NCBI RefSeq assembly: GCF_900170035.1
Contig: NZ_LT828541.1
Span: 212,172-276,171, forward strand
DNA from: Desulfamplus magnetovallimortis
GTDB taxonomy: Bacteria > Desulfobacterota > Desulfobacteria > Desulfobacterales > Desulfobacteraceae
Direction: 5' to 3'
Length of the DNA: 64,000 nucleotides
The position numbers and the translations under genes were made by a program. Below the pieces are notes generated by a model that had not been told where the DNA came from, ran no database searches, and saw only the letters and a program-made list of their open reading frames with translations. Positions 18,609-27,500 of the stretch are shown here, piece by piece (the first letter of the stretch is position 1; every line of letters starts with the position of its first letter).

Positions 18609-18962
18609 CAAAGCATCCTTCATATCAACTCAAAATAAGTTTACACTTTTCGAAAAATTCTGAACCATGATTAAAGAATTTAAGGATTAACACGATTAAA
18701 AATCGGCATCCTTCATATCAGCTTAAAAGTAGTTTACACTTTTCTTTAATTATCTGAATCACGGATTGCCACAGATTACGCTGATTACACAGATTTTTTC
18801 AATCAGTGTAATCTTTTAATCCGTTTAATCCGTGATTCAGACAAAAGAATAAGCCTCAAAAAGTGTAATCCGATAAATGAAGGATGCCTAAAAATCAAGG
18901 TAATCCCTTAATCATGAAAATCATGGTTCAAAAAAAGTGTAAACCGACAAATGAAAGATGCC
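18609..18962. repeat. nested ~350-bp palindrome of family B arms around a GGATTA-type repeat
   Basis: Going in from the left: GCATCCTTCATATCAAC, AAGTTTACACTTTT, a second GGCATCCTTCATATCAG, AGTTTACACTTTTC, then CTGAATCACGGATT. The right half returns AATCCGTGATTCAG, AAAAAGTGTAATCCG, ATGAAGGATGCC, AAAAAGTGTAAACCG and ATGAAAGATGCC. The whole could fold as a long imperfect hairpin centred near 18800. It begins five bases after the activator's stop. Confidence 0.7.
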
Positions 18963-19179
18963 AAAATCCGCAGGTGTAAAATTGAACATGTAAAATATTT
19001 TGACATAAATACTTAAATATTTTTACATATAATGTAAAAACTTTTTGACATCAAAAGCAAATCTCATGCTATTGCATTTTATAATATAAAAAAAATTTAA
19101 AAACGGTTCTGCAATATTCATAAGACTTTCCATTCATTATAATGCCATTCATTAAATTCTCCCCTCTTTTTTTATGAAA

Positions 19180-19195
19180 TGGTTTATTTATTGCA
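19180..19195 (+). promoter_or_regulatory. candidate sigma-54 promoter for the ABC transporter operon
   Basis: TGG at 19180-19182 and TTGCA at 19191-19195 give the exact GG-N10-GC spacing of -24/-12 promoters, in an AT-rich region. The site is about 157 bp upstream of the binding-protein ATG and lies just after the gene for a sigma-54 activator. Confidence 0.5.
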
Positions 19196-19351
19196 TTAAG
19201 GGTACCGAAGAGTTTATCGAGAATAGAACTGTTATCAGGGCGGGAACCCGGTTGTCGCAAGCTTTTTAAACTTGTCTGTCATTTTTGACAAAAAAGTCAG
19301 GGATCAGGAGATTAACCGGAATAATATTATCTTTTTTTGGAGGAGTTGTTT

Positions 19352-20614
19352 ATGAAAACAGGAAGACGCTTATCGTTTATAGCTTTTGCAGTTGCATCGT
19401 TGCTCATCATTGGAGGAACAACATTCGCTGCAGACAAAACCCTTAAAATTGGAGTACTGGGACCGTTTACAGGCCCTTCTGCCCAGACAGGAAAAGAGTT
19501 CCAGGCATCTGTTGAGATGGCAATGGAAAAGATAGACTCCACAGTGGGTGATTACAAGATTGAAGTTGTATGGGTGGATTCCCAGTCTGATCCTGCAAAA
19601 GCATCCAGTGCATATGCAGAAGCTGTGGAGGGGAAAGGAATCCAGGCAGGTGTTTTAAACTGGCACAGCTCTGTTGCCGTGGCAGTAATGGATGTTGCAG
19701 CCCAGTACAAGATTCCCCACATGTTCGGATTTGGCGCAAGTGAAGTTGTAAATGAAAAATGGCTTGCAGATCCTGAAAAATACAGCTATTGGGGCGGAAA
19801 AGGCTGGCCTGTACCTGCCAAGCTTGAAGGTAATTACATTGAGTGCCTCAATGCAGCAATTGAAAATGGCACCTGGAAGCCAGCAAAGAAACTTGCAGCA
19901 ATCTACGGAGAAGATACAGACTGGGGCAGAAGTGCCGGCGGCGCTTACAAACAAGCACTTGTTGACAGTGGATGGGAGATCTATTCTGAAGAGTATTTTC
20001 CAATCACACAAACTGACTTTTATCCCCTTTTGAGCAAATATAAAAAAGCAGGTGTTGAGCTTCTTTGCGGAACATCTGCATCTCCACCTGCTTTAACTGC
20101 ATTTGTAAAGCAGTTTTCAGAAGTTGGTCTTAAAAGCACACTTGTGGCATCAGGCCTTGGCTGGATAGGTGACTGGTACAAAATGACAGGCAGAAGCTCT
20201 GATTATGTTCTTGACAGTATTCCCCAGTTGACAACTCCTGAAGCCCAGCAGTGGGCCAAAGATGTTAATGCAAAATTTGGGTTTAACCCAAGCCCCTCTG
20301 CCGGAGGACTCTCATATGACGGCATCAATATGTTCATCAAACTTCTGAACAAAACCCATGAGAAATATGGAGAGTTGAACAAAGAAACAATTCACAAAAC
20401 CATGGTGGAAGAGGTAAATACCGGCAAACTCACATATGGCCGTAAAGATGGTGCTGTTATCATGAACGAATATCGTTATAACGCAGAGACAATGCCTGAT
20501 ATGGTTGTTGCAAGTGATGCATATTTTTTCCCAATCCTTCAATATAAAGAGGGCAAAGCCTCTATAATCTATCCTGATTCATGGAAAGTTAAGGATTTTG
20601 AGCCTAAAAAGTAA
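19352..20614 (+). CDS. ABC transporter substrate-binding protein, branched-chain amino acid type (LivK-like)
   Basis: GGAGG precedes the ATG at 19352. The 420-residue protein has a signal peptide (MKTGRRLSFIAFAVASLL, cleavage near TTFA-ADKT) and a Peripla_BP_6 fold pattern: LKIGVLGPFTGPSAQTGKE, a central AAIYGEDTDWGRSAGGAYK and a C-terminal LSYDGINMFIKLL. It heads an operon with two ATPases and two permeases. Such systems import branched-chain amino acids, amides, urea or other small polar solutes. The surrounding flavoenzymes suggest an N-methylated glycine or betaine-like ligand, but no binding residue proves this. Confidence 0.88.
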   Translation: MKTGRRLSFIAFAVASLLIIGGTTFAADKTLKIGVLGPFTGPSAQTGKEFQASVEMAMEKIDSTVGDYKIEVVWVDSQSDPAKASSAYAEAVEGKGIQAGVLNWHSSVAVAVMDVAAQYKIPHMFGFGASEVVNEKWLADPEKYSYWGGKGWPVPAKLEGNYIECLNAAIENGTWKPAKKLAAIYGEDTDWGRSAGGAYKQALVDSGWEIYSEEYFPITQTDFYPLLSKYKKAGVELLCGTSASPPALTAFVKQFSEVGLKSTLVASGLGWIGDWYKMTGRSSDYVLDSIPQLTTPEAQQWAKDVNAKFGFNPSPSAGGLSYDGINMFIKLLNKTHEKYGELNKETIHKTMVEEVNTGKLTYGRKDGAVIMNEYRYNAETMPDMVVASDAYFFPILQYKEGKASIIYPDSWKVKDFEPKK

Positions 20615-20645
20615 TCTGTTGTCACTTTCAGTTACCTGATTTTTT

Positions 20646-20672
20646 GCAGAGTCAGGCATCCCCTGGCTCTGC
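20646..20672 (+). other. hairpin between binding-protein and ATPase genes
   Basis: GCAGAGTCAGG pairs with CCTGGCTCTGC (one mismatch) around a 5-base loop, without a T-run after it. It is placed where ABC operons often have an mRNA-stabilising or attenuating stem that raises binding-protein levels over the rest. Confidence 0.55.
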
Positions 20673-20760
20673 TCTGCAAAACCTACTGCTTGTCAAGACT
20701 AAAATTAAGCTTTGACAAAGCACTACAATACCACAATAAATGAAGGACACTGCAAATATA

Positions 20761-21525
20761 ATGATTGTACTGGAAACCAAAAACCTAACCAAACAGTTTG
20801 GTGGACTGACAGCAGTTAATGCAGTCTCCATGACCCTGTACAAGGGAGATGTAATGGGTCTTATCGGCCCAAATGGTGCAGGAAAAACAACCTTTATCAA
20901 TGCCATTACAGGTCTTAACCCACCCACTTCCGGCGATGTCATTTTTTTTGGAGAAAACACCACCGGACTTCCTCCCGAAAAAATGTGCCGCAAAGGAATC
21001 TCCCGTACATTTCAGATCCCAAGCCCCTTTCCCAAAATGAGCGCCATAGAGAGCGTCATGACTGCAACAGTTTTTGGCAACCCGCCAGGGACAATCAAAG
21101 ATCCTGTGGCCCACAGCAGAAAGATGCTTGAATTTGTTGAATTTCCCATGTCAGAAGACGTTATTTCCGAACAGCTCAATACTGTTCAGCTCAAACGACT
21201 GGATCTTGCAAGGGCGCTTGCAAGCAACCCAAAAGTTCTTTTCATGGACGAAATGGCATCTGGACTGAGCGAGGGAGAGCTTCTGGATATAATGAAGATC
21301 ATCCGGAAAATAACAGGCCAGGGTATATCCATACTCATGGTTGAACATATCATGCAGTTGATAATGGCCGTGTGCAACCGTCTGCTTTGTATTCAGTTTG
21401 GAACAAAAATAGCTGAAGGCCCCAAAGACGAAGTAGCCAACGACCCAAAAGTTACAAAAGCTTATCTTGGAAGCAACACGGATGAAAAGAACAAAGCTGA
21501 AGAACTTGTTGCAGAAGACAACTAA
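20761..21525 (+). CDS. ABC transporter ATP-binding protein, LivG type
   Basis: The ATPase has Walker A GPNGAGKTT, a Q-loop region with SRTFQIPSPFPKMSAIESV, a divergent signature LNTVQLKRLDLARAL, and Walker B VLFMDEMASG. The C-terminal end is acidic, as in LivG proteins. The start is taken as ATG 20761 (IVLETKNLTKQFGG follows). An in-frame ATG at 20740 would add seven residues, but the only SD-like AAGGA lies between the two. It pairs with the LivF-type ATPase to energise the two permeases. Confidence 0.88.
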   Translation: MIVLETKNLTKQFGGLTAVNAVSMTLYKGDVMGLIGPNGAGKTTFINAITGLNPPTSGDVIFFGENTTGLPPEKMCRKGISRTFQIPSPFPKMSAIESVMTATVFGNPPGTIKDPVAHSRKMLEFVEFPMSEDVISEQLNTVQLKRLDLARALASNPKVLFMDEMASGLSEGELLDIMKIIRKITGQGISILMVEHIMQLIMAVCNRLLCIQFGTKIAEGPKDEVANDPKVTKAYLGSNTDEKNKAEELVAEDN

Positions 21526-21529
21526 TGCT

Positions 21530-21620
21530 TTTTCAAGTCTAAACTGTCGGGAGTTTTTCAAACCGTTAAAAGGCTCAAGGATTTCTCTACACGACAATCA
21601 AGCCTTGAAGGAACACTAAC
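21530..21620. repeat. family G palindromic repeat
   Basis: Contains AAACTGTCGGGAGTTT and, further on, CGACAATCAAGCCTTGAA, which can partly pair through TGTCGGG/CGACA. The reverse orientation is seen at 55040-55140 with the same blocks. It fills the livG-livF gap. Confidence 0.45.
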
Positions 21621-21631
21621 TAATTGGAGAT

Positions 21632-22342
21632 ATGATGCTGCTTGAAGTAAAAGAACTTGATGCAGGCTATGGATACCTGCAGATACTGCGCAAGGTCTCC
21701 CTGCAAGTGGATACTGGGGAGTATGTATGCATTGTCGGGCCGAATGGCGCTGGAAAAAGCACCACAATGAAGTCCATTTCCGGTCTTTTAAAGCCCATGG
21801 GGGGTAAAATCTATTTTAACGGGGAAGATATCACAGGACTTCCTGCCTATGAGGTGACCCAGAAGGGCATAGCCTTTGTTTCAGAAGAGATGAATCTTTT
21901 TGTCAATATGTCGGTGCAGGAGAACCTTCTAATGGGTGCCTATACCATCAAGGATAAAAATGCTCAACAGGATCGTATGGAGTTTGTATATGATCTTTTT
22001 CCAAGACTTGCCGAAAGAAAAAGCCAGCTTGCCGGAACCATGAGCGGTGGCGAGAGAAAGATGCTGGCAATAGGCAGGGGTATGATGTCCAAACCCACCC
22101 TGATGCTTGTGGATGAACCATCCTTTGGTCTTGCCCCTCAATTGACAGAAACTGTTTTTGAATCCCTTGATATACTTATAAAAAATGGCGTCACCATCAT
22201 GCTTGTAGAACAGAACGTAAACAAGACACTCTCTGTTACTGACAGAGCATATGTACTTGAAAACGGGAGGATTGGCCTTGATGGAAAAAGCAGTGATGTG
22301 GCAAATGACAGCTATGTGAAAAAAGTCTTTCTTGGTGTCTGA
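21632..22342 (+). CDS. ABC transporter ATP-binding protein, LivF type
   Basis: The 236-residue ATPase has Walker A GPNGAGKSTT, a signature AGTMSGGERKMLAIGRGMM, Walker B LMLVDEPSFGLAP, and the switch-histidine region replaced by the usual LivF form MLVEQN. Its length and the GYGYLQILRKVSL start are typical of LivF. GGAG precedes the ATG. About 290 bp of inverted family A repeats separate it from the permease genes, an unusual interruption within a transporter operon. Confidence 0.9.
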   Translation: MMLLEVKELDAGYGYLQILRKVSLQVDTGEYVCIVGPNGAGKSTTMKSISGLLKPMGGKIYFNGEDITGLPAYEVTQKGIAFVSEEMNLFVNMSVQENLLMGAYTIKDKNAQQDRMEFVYDLFPRLAERKSQLAGTMSGGERKMLAIGRGMMSKPTLMLVDEPSFGLAPQLTETVFESLDILIKNGVTIMLVEQNVNKTLSVTDRAYVLENGRIGLDGKSSDVANDSYVKKVFLGV

Positions 22343-22379
22343 TTCCCGTAAAAGCCATGCAGGACAACGGATAAGGTTT

Positions 22380-22620
22380 AACCCTTTTCAACAAAAACTT
22401 ATTACGGAGACTTTCATAACACCTCTCATGATTGCGAGGACATCATAACGATGCATGAAAGTCTTTATATGTCAGTATATTACGGAGACTTTCTAATAAA
22501 AGTCTTTATATGTCAGTATATTACGGAGACTTTCTAATAAACCACCATGTTTGCTGACGCATCACAACGAAACATTAAAGTCGTTGTATATCAGTATGTT
22601 ATAGAGACTTTCTAATAAAC
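22380..22620. repeat. array of inverted family A1 repeats inside the ABC operon
   Basis: At least three partial or full copies occur in the reverse orientation to those at 991 and 6067. The string CAGTATATTACGGAGACTTT occurs twice, and TTTGCTGACGCATCACAACG lies in the last copy. No coding capacity. Confidence 0.65.
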
Positions 22621-22635
22621 CTGGAGAAACAATCT

Positions 22636-23661
22636 ATGTATATTAATTTCAAGGCCATTGCCAACTGGGCAAAATCAGCCGCTGGGATTACAATAACCAT
22701 ATCCATTGCTGTGGCTCTTTATGCCACCATCAACAGCGGGCCGTATGTACTTGTCAATACCATTATAACAGGCGGCATGCTGGCTCTTGTGGCAACGGGG
22801 CTAACCCTTATGCTGGGAGTTCTCAATATTGCCATGTTTGCCCATGGTGAGTATTTCATGATAGGCTCCCTTACTGCATTTTACGTATTTACACCCATCA
22901 GCAACTATATTATGGAGAATCCTGACTCATTTCTGGTTATAATCGGACCTGTGATTGCCATTGTGCTCTCCATGGTGTCAGGTGCAATTGCAGGGGTCAT
23001 ATCTGAAAAACTTGTATTTGGGCCATTAAGGCGCAGATCCACAGACAACTGGGTCATGAACTCCTTCCTTCTGACTGTGGGTTTAAGCGTTCTTCTAATA
23101 AACCTTCATCAGCTTATTTTTGGTGCAGACTTCAAAGGTATAGTTCGTTACTGGGGTGGTATGCCGGTTTCCATTGCAGGAGCATTTATTTCCAGAGACA
23201 GGATAATGGCATTTTTGATCTCTGGACTTATCGTCTTTCTTTTCTGGTTTTTCATGACATATACAAGGACAGGAAGAGCCATCAGGGCTGTCTCCCAGGA
23301 TGCAACAGGTGCCCAAATTGTGGGTATAAACATTGAAAACATTGTATTGCTTACAATTGCCCTGAGCTGTGCCCTTGCAGGTGTGGCAGGCGGAAGTCTT
23401 CTGTTTATGTACCCATCATATCCAACCATGGGACTTGAACCCCTCTATATGGCCTGGTTTGTTGTAATCCTATCTGGCCTTGGCAACATACTTGGTGCAG
23501 TGGCCGGTGCTTTTATGGTGGCTCTTCTTAAAGTTGTTACAGTTGAATATATAGGAGCTGGATGGGATTTTGTTGTGCCCTCTGCTCTGATCATGCTCAT
23601 TCTGATCTTTAAACCCAGCGGAATATTTGGCTCTGAAGTCCGTGGCGTACTGGACAAATAG
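22636..23661 (+). CDS. ABC transporter permease, LivH type
   Basis: The 341-residue membrane protein has about eight to nine hydrophobic segments and the LivH hallmark LMLGVLNIAMFAHGEYFMIG near residue 70, plus AGVAGGSLLFMYPSYPTMG and IVILSGLGNILGAVAGAFM-like C-terminal motifs. It ends with TAG. The next codon begins the reading frame of the LivM-type gene in the same frame, with no further stop, so amber readthrough would fuse the two permeases. SD GGAG lies 11 bp upstream. Confidence 0.9.
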   Translation: MYINFKAIANWAKSAAGITITISIAVALYATINSGPYVLVNTIITGGMLALVATGLTLMLGVLNIAMFAHGEYFMIGSLTAFYVFTPISNYIMENPDSFLVIIGPVIAIVLSMVSGAIAGVISEKLVFGPLRRRSTDNWVMNSFLLTVGLSVLLINLHQLIFGADFKGIVRYWGGMPVSIAGAFISRDRIMAFLISGLIVFLFWFFMTYTRTGRAIRAVSQDATGAQIVGINIENIVLLTIALSCALAGVAGGSLLFMYPSYPTMGLEPLYMAWFVVILSGLGNILGAVAGAFMVALLKVVTVEYIGAGWDFVVPSALIMLILIFKPSGIFGSEVRGVLDK

Positions 23662-23670
23662 GTGGTGCAA

Positions 23671-24846
23671 ATGGAAAACATACAAAAGAGACAACCGGTT
23701 AATACTGAAAAATCCAGGGAGAAAGAAAATAATTCTTCCATCTCGAAAGAGAGCAATCAATCGCTCTCAAAAAAGGGGAATCAATCCCTCTCGAAAGAGA
23801 GGAATCAATCTATCTTGAAAGAGGGAGATCAATCTATCTCTACACTGGATGTTTTCCTTGAAAAAACAGGCTTTACCCCTGTGGGACTTCTTGGAGTAAT
23901 ATTGCTTCTGATAATGCCGTTTATTCCGCCATTTAACCAGGAATACCTGTTAAGATGGCTAATTTATGCAGCATTTATTGCAGCCATGTCCGTGGGATTT
24001 GATTTCACAGCCGGCTATATCAATATTGTAAACTTTGGTTATGCTGCCGTTATGGGCTATGGAGGATATACATCTTCCATTCTTGCAATAAATCTTGGCC
24101 TGACGCCCTGGATCGGTATTTTGATCGGCGGACTCAACTCTGCCATTCTGGGTCTTATCATAGGCATGATTTCACTTCGGTTGAGGGGAATTTTTGCAGC
24201 GTGTCTATCCTGGTTCTTTGGCCTTGCCCTTATGGGGCTTGCCACAAAACTTGTGTGGCTAACAAGGGGGCCTCTTGGTCTCAGGGTTCCAAGAATGTTT
24301 GCAACTGAATCCAATATTCCTTTTTACTATCTTGTAATCATTCTGCTGGTGGCAATGTACATTCTATGCAAATGGGTGGTTAAATCAAAAATAGGTCTTG
24401 CATTCCAGGCAATTGGACAGAATATGGATGCTGCAAGAACATCCGGGATAAACCCTGTTTTCTACAGAGTATTCAACTTTACCCTTTCCTGTGCGCTGGC
24501 TGGAATTCTGGGAGGCTTTTATGCACACTACTATGCCATTTTAACCCCTGAGGTAATGCATACGAGTAAAACCGTAGAAGTCCTTGCCGTGGCCTATATC
24601 GGCGGCAGGGGAAGCCTTTGGGGAGGAGCGGTTATTGCTTTTCCATTTATATTCATTATGGAGATCATACGTTCAACCCTGTCAAACCTGCCTGGACTTA
24701 ACCTCATTATATATGCCATGCTGTTGATTCTGGTAATGATCTATTACCCTGGCGGCTTTTCATATTTCTTTGATACCCACATAAGAAAACCAAAGAACAA
24801 GGCATTGAGGTATTTTTTAAATGGAAGGGAAACCTCTGCTTCCTGA
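23671..24846 (+). CDS. ABC transporter permease, LivM type, with repeat-bearing N-terminal extension
   Basis: The C-terminal 320 residues are LivM-like (SVGFDFTAGYINIVNFGYAAV; VEVLAVAYIGGRGSLWGGA; LVMIYYPGGFSYFF). The N-terminal 60 or so residues are hydrophilic and contain four copies of an 8-residue repeat (SISKESNQ type), which I have not seen in LivM proteins. AGGTGG lies 5 bp before the ATG at 23671, overlapping the livH stop. GTG codons at 23662 and 23665 are alternatives. The livH TAG directly precedes this frame, so the extension could also be a linker in an amber-readthrough fusion. Confidence 0.88.
   Translation: MENIQKRQPVNTEKSREKENNSSISKESNQSLSKKGNQSLSKERNQSILKEGDQSISTLDVFLEKTGFTPVGLLGVILLLIMPFIPPFNQEYLLRWLIYAAFIAAMSVGFDFTAGYINIVNFGYAAVMGYGGYTSSILAINLGLTPWIGILIGGLNSAILGLIIGMISLRLRGIFAACLSWFFGLALMGLATKLVWLTRGPLGLRVPRMFATESNIPFYYLVIILLVAMYILCKWVVKSKIGLAFQAIGQNMDAARTSGINPVFYRVFNFTLSCALAGILGGFYAHYYAILTPEVMHTSKTVEVLAVAYIGGRGSLWGGAVIAFPFIFIMEIIRSTLSNLPGLNLIIYAMLLILVMIYYPGGFSYFFDTHIRKPKNKALRYFLNGRETSAS
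23737..23832 (+). repeat. in-frame 24-bp repeat, four degenerate copies, in the LivM N-terminus
   Basis: The units encode SISKESNQ, SLSKKGNQ, SLSKERNQ and SILKEGDQ, followed by a partial SIS. Each unit carries a CTCGAAAGAGAG-like palindrome. Confidence 0.85.
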
Positions 24847-24889
24847 AACTGACAACATATAAAATATAACGTAAATGGCGGATCACCGC

Positions 24890-25030
24890 CACAATCGAAT
24901 GAATGAAAGTCGTTTTAAAAACATGCCCTTACGGAGACTTTCATACAAAAAACTGTAAAAAGCCCGATATCAGGAGTGATAACCCACACACAACTGAATA
25001 TATCAACAGTTACATTGTTGCTTCGGACTT
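24890..25030. repeat. partial family A repeat in the livM-dehydrogenase gap
   Basis: GAAAGTCGTTTTAAAAACAT and TTACGGAGACTTTCATAC form a reversed, shortened family A unit at about 24905-24945. I see no promoter I can support in the rest of the gap. Confidence 0.45.
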
Positions 25031-25066
25031 TTTATGACACCATCAACAAAGGAGAAGAGAGTCAAT

Positions 25067-27484
25067 ATGAAAACTAATGCACGTGCAGTTGTAATTGGTG
25101 GCGGTGCAATCGGTGTAAGCATTGCATATCACCTTGCAAAATATGGATGGAAAGATGTTGTACTTGTGGAAAAACATGAGCTGACATCAGGTTCTACATG
25201 GATGGCAGCAGGTAATGTCTCCTTTTTCCATTCCAGCTACTACGGCACCCAGGTAAACATGAAAAGTATCGAGATTTTCAAAAATCTTGAGAAGGAAACT
25301 GGACAGTCAACGGGCTGGCACACTACAGGTTCAATCAGAACAGCGGACAACAAAGACAGAATGGATGAACTTGGATACTTCTACTCCATGAGCAAGTGCC
25401 TTGGCCTTGATGTTGACTGGGTTGATACTGCAAAAATGAAAGAGCTTCACCCCCTGATGAATACAGAAGGACTTCTTGGTGGACTCTACTGGCCTGATGA
25501 TGGAGACGTTGACCCCAACAGCATGACCCAGGCCATGGCAGCAGGTGCAAGAAAATATGGAGCAGAACTTAATCTTCATACACTTGTAACAGCCATTGAG
25601 CAGAAACCCAATGGTGAATGGCTTGTAAAAACTGACAAGGGCGATATAACATGCGAAAATGTTATCAATGCCGCAGGACTCTGGGCACCTGAAGTTGCAA
25701 GGATGGTCGGTCTTGAAATTCCATCCATTGCCATTGCACATACACACATTCTCTATGAAAAGATCAATGCTGTTGAGGAAAGGGATGTAATGCTTCCGCT
25801 TGTCCGTGACCCTGACCGCTCCATCTACCTGCGTCAGGAGATGGACAGCCTGATCCTTGGAATGTACGAAAAATATGGTCAACAGTGGAAAGCAACTGGA
25901 GTTCCATGGGATTATGCCCAGACAGAGCTGAATGCCGACATTGACAATATTGCAGAAAACATTGAACATGGTATCCACCGTTTTCCGGTTCTTGGTGATA
26001 CCGGCTTCAAACATGTGACAGCAGGCCCCATAACATATACTCCCAATGGAGATCCCCTTGTAGGTCCTGCATATCCTCTTAAAAACTTCTACCATGCCTG
26101 CGGCTACAGCTTTGGTATAACCCAGGCAGGCGGAATTGGTCACCATCTTGCAGGATGGATAATGAACGGCGAACCAGAGATTGATCTGTGGAACATGGAC
26201 AGCCGCCGTTATGGTTCCTATGCCAACTGGGCATACAACCGCGAAAAAATCGCTGACACATATCCAAGACTTTACAGCATAATCTATCCAAATGAGTGGA
26301 GAGATGCTGCAAGACCAAACAAGACAAGCCCAATCTATGAATACCAGAAACAGGCAGGTGGGGCATTTGCAGACTATTATGGATGGGAGTGCCCTAACTA
26401 TTTTGCAGATAACGAAGAAGATACCAAAGAGAAACCAAGCTGGCGTCGCAACAACTCTTTTAAGTATGTTGATGCAGAGTGCAAGCATGTAATGAACAAT
26501 GTAGGGCTTCTTGATCTTACCCGTTTTGTAAAAACACGCATAAGCGGCCCGGGAGCAAGGGCATGGCTTGACAAAATGACCTGTCAGAAGCTTCCTGCAA
26601 AGGATGGAGGACTTGCACTATCTCCGATGCTTGACAATGATGGAAAGTTCAAAACAGACATGACAGTTTCACGCACCAGTGAAAATGACTATTTCTGTGT
26701 CACAGCAAGTGTTGGAAAACGTCATGACCAGCACTGGATGATCCAGAACCTGCCATCTGATGGCTCTGTTATAATGGAAGATCTCACCTACAAAATGGGC
26801 TGTCTTGTCATTGCAGGCCCAAAAAGCCGCGACCTTCTGGCAAAGGCATCCCATGGTGATGTATCCAACGAAGGGTTCAAGTTCAGCACAACAAAAGAGC
26901 TATATGTTGGGCGTGTAAAATGCCGTGTAAACCGCATGAACTATGTGGGTGAGCTTGGATTTGAAATCTTCCATCCAATTGATCAACAGATTCCACTTTT
27001 CAACCACCTTATGGAAATTGGAAAAGAGTTTGATCTCAAGATGTTCGGCATGCATGCAATGGAGTCAATGCGTATAGAAAAGGGATATCTTGCATGGAAA
27101 TGCGAAATGAACAGACACCACACTCCGCTTGAAACAAATGTGGCGTGGACTGTAAAGATGGACAAAGATTTCATTGGCAAGGAAGCTCTTCAAAAACAGA
27201 AAGAAGAAGGCATCAAACAGAAACTTGCCTGCATGGTTGTGGAAGTCAAGGATTCAGACCCCTATGGATACAACGGAATATACAAGGGTGATGAAAGGGT
27301 TGGTATTACATCTGCCGGAGCCTATGGCCACAGGGTTGACAAAAGTATTGCCCTTGGTTATGTCTCACCTGAGCTTGCTGTTCCCGGAACAAAGCTTGAA
27401 GTGGAGATCCTTGGAAAAAAACGTCCGGCAGAGGTTGTTGCCATGCCGCTTTATGATCCGAAAAATGAGAAAACAAAAGCATAA
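25067..27484 (+). CDS. dimethylglycine/sarcosine dehydrogenase-like FAD + GcvT protein
   Basis: The 805-residue protein has an N-terminal DAO-type FAD domain (AVVIGGGAIGVSIAYHLAK) and a C-terminal GcvT/folate domain (about 430-800; GPKSRDLLAKAS, MESMRIEKGYLAWKCEMNR). This is the layout of dimethylglycine and sarcosine dehydrogenases, which pass electrons to ETF and the methyl carbon to tetrahydrofolate. In animal enzymes a histidine in the STWHAAG motif holds FAD covalently. Here the motif reads STWMAAG (Met46), so FAD should be non-covalent. ATG 25067 is preferred; an ATG at 25034 would add 11 residues. It lies upstream of EtfBA pair 2, its likely electron acceptor. Confidence 0.87.
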   Translation: MKTNARAVVIGGGAIGVSIAYHLAKYGWKDVVLVEKHELTSGSTWMAAGNVSFFHSSYYGTQVNMKSIEIFKNLEKETGQSTGWHTTGSIRTADNKDRMDELGYFYSMSKCLGLDVDWVDTAKMKELHPLMNTEGLLGGLYWPDDGDVDPNSMTQAMAAGARKYGAELNLHTLVTAIEQKPNGEWLVKTDKGDITCENVINAAGLWAPEVARMVGLEIPSIAIAHTHILYEKINAVEERDVMLPLVRDPDRSIYLRQEMDSLILGMYEKYGQQWKATGVPWDYAQTELNADIDNIAENIEHGIHRFPVLGDTGFKHVTAGPITYTPNGDPLVGPAYPLKNFYHACGYSFGITQAGGIGHHLAGWIMNGEPEIDLWNMDSRRYGSYANWAYNREKIADTYPRLYSIIYPNEWRDAARPNKTSPIYEYQKQAGGAFADYYGWECPNYFADNEEDTKEKPSWRRNNSFKYVDAECKHVMNNVGLLDLTRFVKTRISGPGARAWLDKMTCQKLPAKDGGLALSPMLDNDGKFKTDMTVSRTSENDYFCVTASVGKRHDQHWMIQNLPSDGSVIMEDLTYKMGCLVIAGPKSRDLLAKASHGDVSNEGFKFSTTKELYVGRVKCRVNRMNYVGELGFEIFHPIDQQIPLFNHLMEIGKEFDLKMFGMHAMESMRIEKGYLAWKCEMNRHHTPLETNVAWTVKMDKDFIGKEALQKQKEEGIKQKLACMVVEVKDSDPYGYNGIYKGDERVGITSAGAYGHRVDKSIALGYVSPELAVPGTKLEVEILGKKRPAEVVAMPLYDPKNEKTKA

Positions 27485-27500
27485 CCATTTGGCATTATCC

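Noticed and set aside
18990-19060. Sigma-70-like boxes (two TTGACA) upstream of the ABC binding-protein gene
   Set aside because: Neither TTGACA has a good -10 at 16-18 bp; the GG-N10-GC site is the better candidate.
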